Assembly: GCA_030592355.1 (NCBI GenBank)
Contig: JAUVJE010000132.1
Span: 1-6,877 of the forward strand
DNA from: Clostridia bacterium
GTDB taxonomy: Bacteria > Bacillota > Clostridia > DUPQ01
Reading direction: 5' to 3'
DNA: 6,877 nucleotides
Below are positions 6,337 through 6,877 of the stretch, piece after piece (within the stretch, counting starts at the first letter, position 1; the number at the start of each line of letters is the position of its first letter). The notes beneath the pieces were generated by a model, which was not told the origin of the DNA, did no database searches, and saw only the letters and a program-made list of their open reading frames with translations. Made by a program: the position numbers and the translations under genes.

Positions 6337-6877
6337 GTGAAAAGACCCAATATCATATTTATAATGACCGACGACCACGCAAGTCATGCCATGAGCTGTT
6401 ACGGCAGCAGGATAAACCAAACCCCCAACATGGACAGGATTGCCAACGAAGGCGCTCGGTTTGACAATTGTTTTTGCACCAATTCCATTTGTGCTCCAAG
6501 CCGGGCGACGATTTTGACCGGAACCCATACGCATATTAACGGAGTGAAAACCCTTGGGGACAAACTGGACAACACATTGCCTAATATTGCGAAAATATTC
6601 CAAAACGAGGGATATTCAACGGCAATCATAGGCAAATGGCATCTTGGACAGGGAGAAAACCACCAACCGACGGGATTTGATTATTGGAATGTTCTGCCCG
6701 GACAAGGGGAATATTTTAATCCGACGATGATTGAGATGGGCGGGAAAAAGGCATTTCCCGGTTATGTAACGGATATAATTACGGATGAAAGTCTGAAGTG
6801 GCTCGATGAAAGGGATAAGTCCAAACCTTTTATGCTCATGTGCCATCATAAGGCGCCGCACCGGCCATGGTTTAGTG
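6337..6877 (+). CDS. Type I (formylglycine) sulfatase, C-A-P-S-R type (N-terminal part)
   Basis: The first 180 residues are present and the frame runs off the window end. The start is GTG, supported by AAGGAG. Metal ligands D12-D13 (MTDDH), the classical CAPSRATILTG signature with C52 as formylglycine precursor, GKWHLG with K100 and H102, and KAPHRPW with H175 are all in the expected order. The early segment SCYGSRINQTPNMDRIA and the KAPHRPW block are of the kind seen in glycosaminoglycan and mucin GlcNAc-6-sulfatases, so such a substrate is a reasonable but unproven guess. No signal peptide precedes the first strand, so the enzyme is predicted cytoplasmic. It belongs to a different subfamily from the upstream sulfatase, judging by the CAPSR and DD motifs, so the pair probably attacks different sulfate positions. 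A normal family length of roughly 450-520 residues means over half the gene is outside the window. Confidence 0.93.
   Translation, partial: MKRPNIIFIMTDDHASHAMSCYGSRINQTPNMDRIANEGARFDNCFCTNSICAPSRATILTGTHTHINGVKTLGDKLDNTLPNIAKIFQNEGYSTAIIGKWHLGQGENHQPTGFDYWNVLPGQGEYFNPTMIEMGGKKAFPGYVTDIITDESLKWLDERDKSKPFMLMCHHKAPHRPWFS

Noticed and set aside
6169..6603. 144-codon minus-strand frame across the junction of the two sulfatase genes
   Set aside because: It is fully antisense to two genes with intact catalytic motifs and shows no domain of its own.

Overview
The window looks like chromosomal DNA from an anaerobic Gram-positive bacterium of the class Clostridia. The evidence is moderate-to-low GC, strong Shine-Dalgarno sites, extended -10 promoters, a type IV filament locus with no secretin or PilMNO-type genes in view, and a small pilin-operon protein that resembles the DUF4860 family, which I know mainly from Clostridia. 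The species cannot be determined from the sequence.

Layout: Positions 1-75 are the 3' end of an unidentified reading frame. Positions 76-387 contain no convincing gene, only an imperfect direct repeat. A well-formed promoter at 388-416 starts a compact six-gene operon (463-4751). Its order is a PilT-type ATPase, a PilC/GspF platform protein, a small pseudopilin-like protein without a prepilin signal, a DUF4860-like protein, a classical class III prepilin, and a PilX/GspK-like protein. Gaps are 17, 5 and 15 nt, followed by two 4-nt ATGA overlaps, which indicates co-transcription and translational coupling. A 127-nt spacer carrying an extended -10 promoter then separates a second unit of at least two type I sulfatases (4879-6327, and 6337 running off the window end).

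How the genes work together: The first operon encodes the core of a type IV filament machine: a motor ATPase, a membrane platform, one clear prepilin and several minor or initiation-type subunits. Gene order and sizes recall the comG competence operon of Firmicutes. The ATPase, however, carries the C-terminal signature of the retraction motor PilT, and the gene in the comGC position lacks the prepilin peptidase site. No extension ATPase (PilB), prepilin peptidase (PilD) or PilM/N/O genes lie in the window, so these would have to be supplied elsewhere. The sulfatase pair is a separate function, probably desulfation of imported sulfated glycan fragments. Both enzymes are cysteine-type, needing formylglycine maturation, and neither has a signal peptide.

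The most interesting part is the pilin operon, a possibly minimal and little-described type IV filament system with an unusual motor and non-canonical pilin-like subunits.
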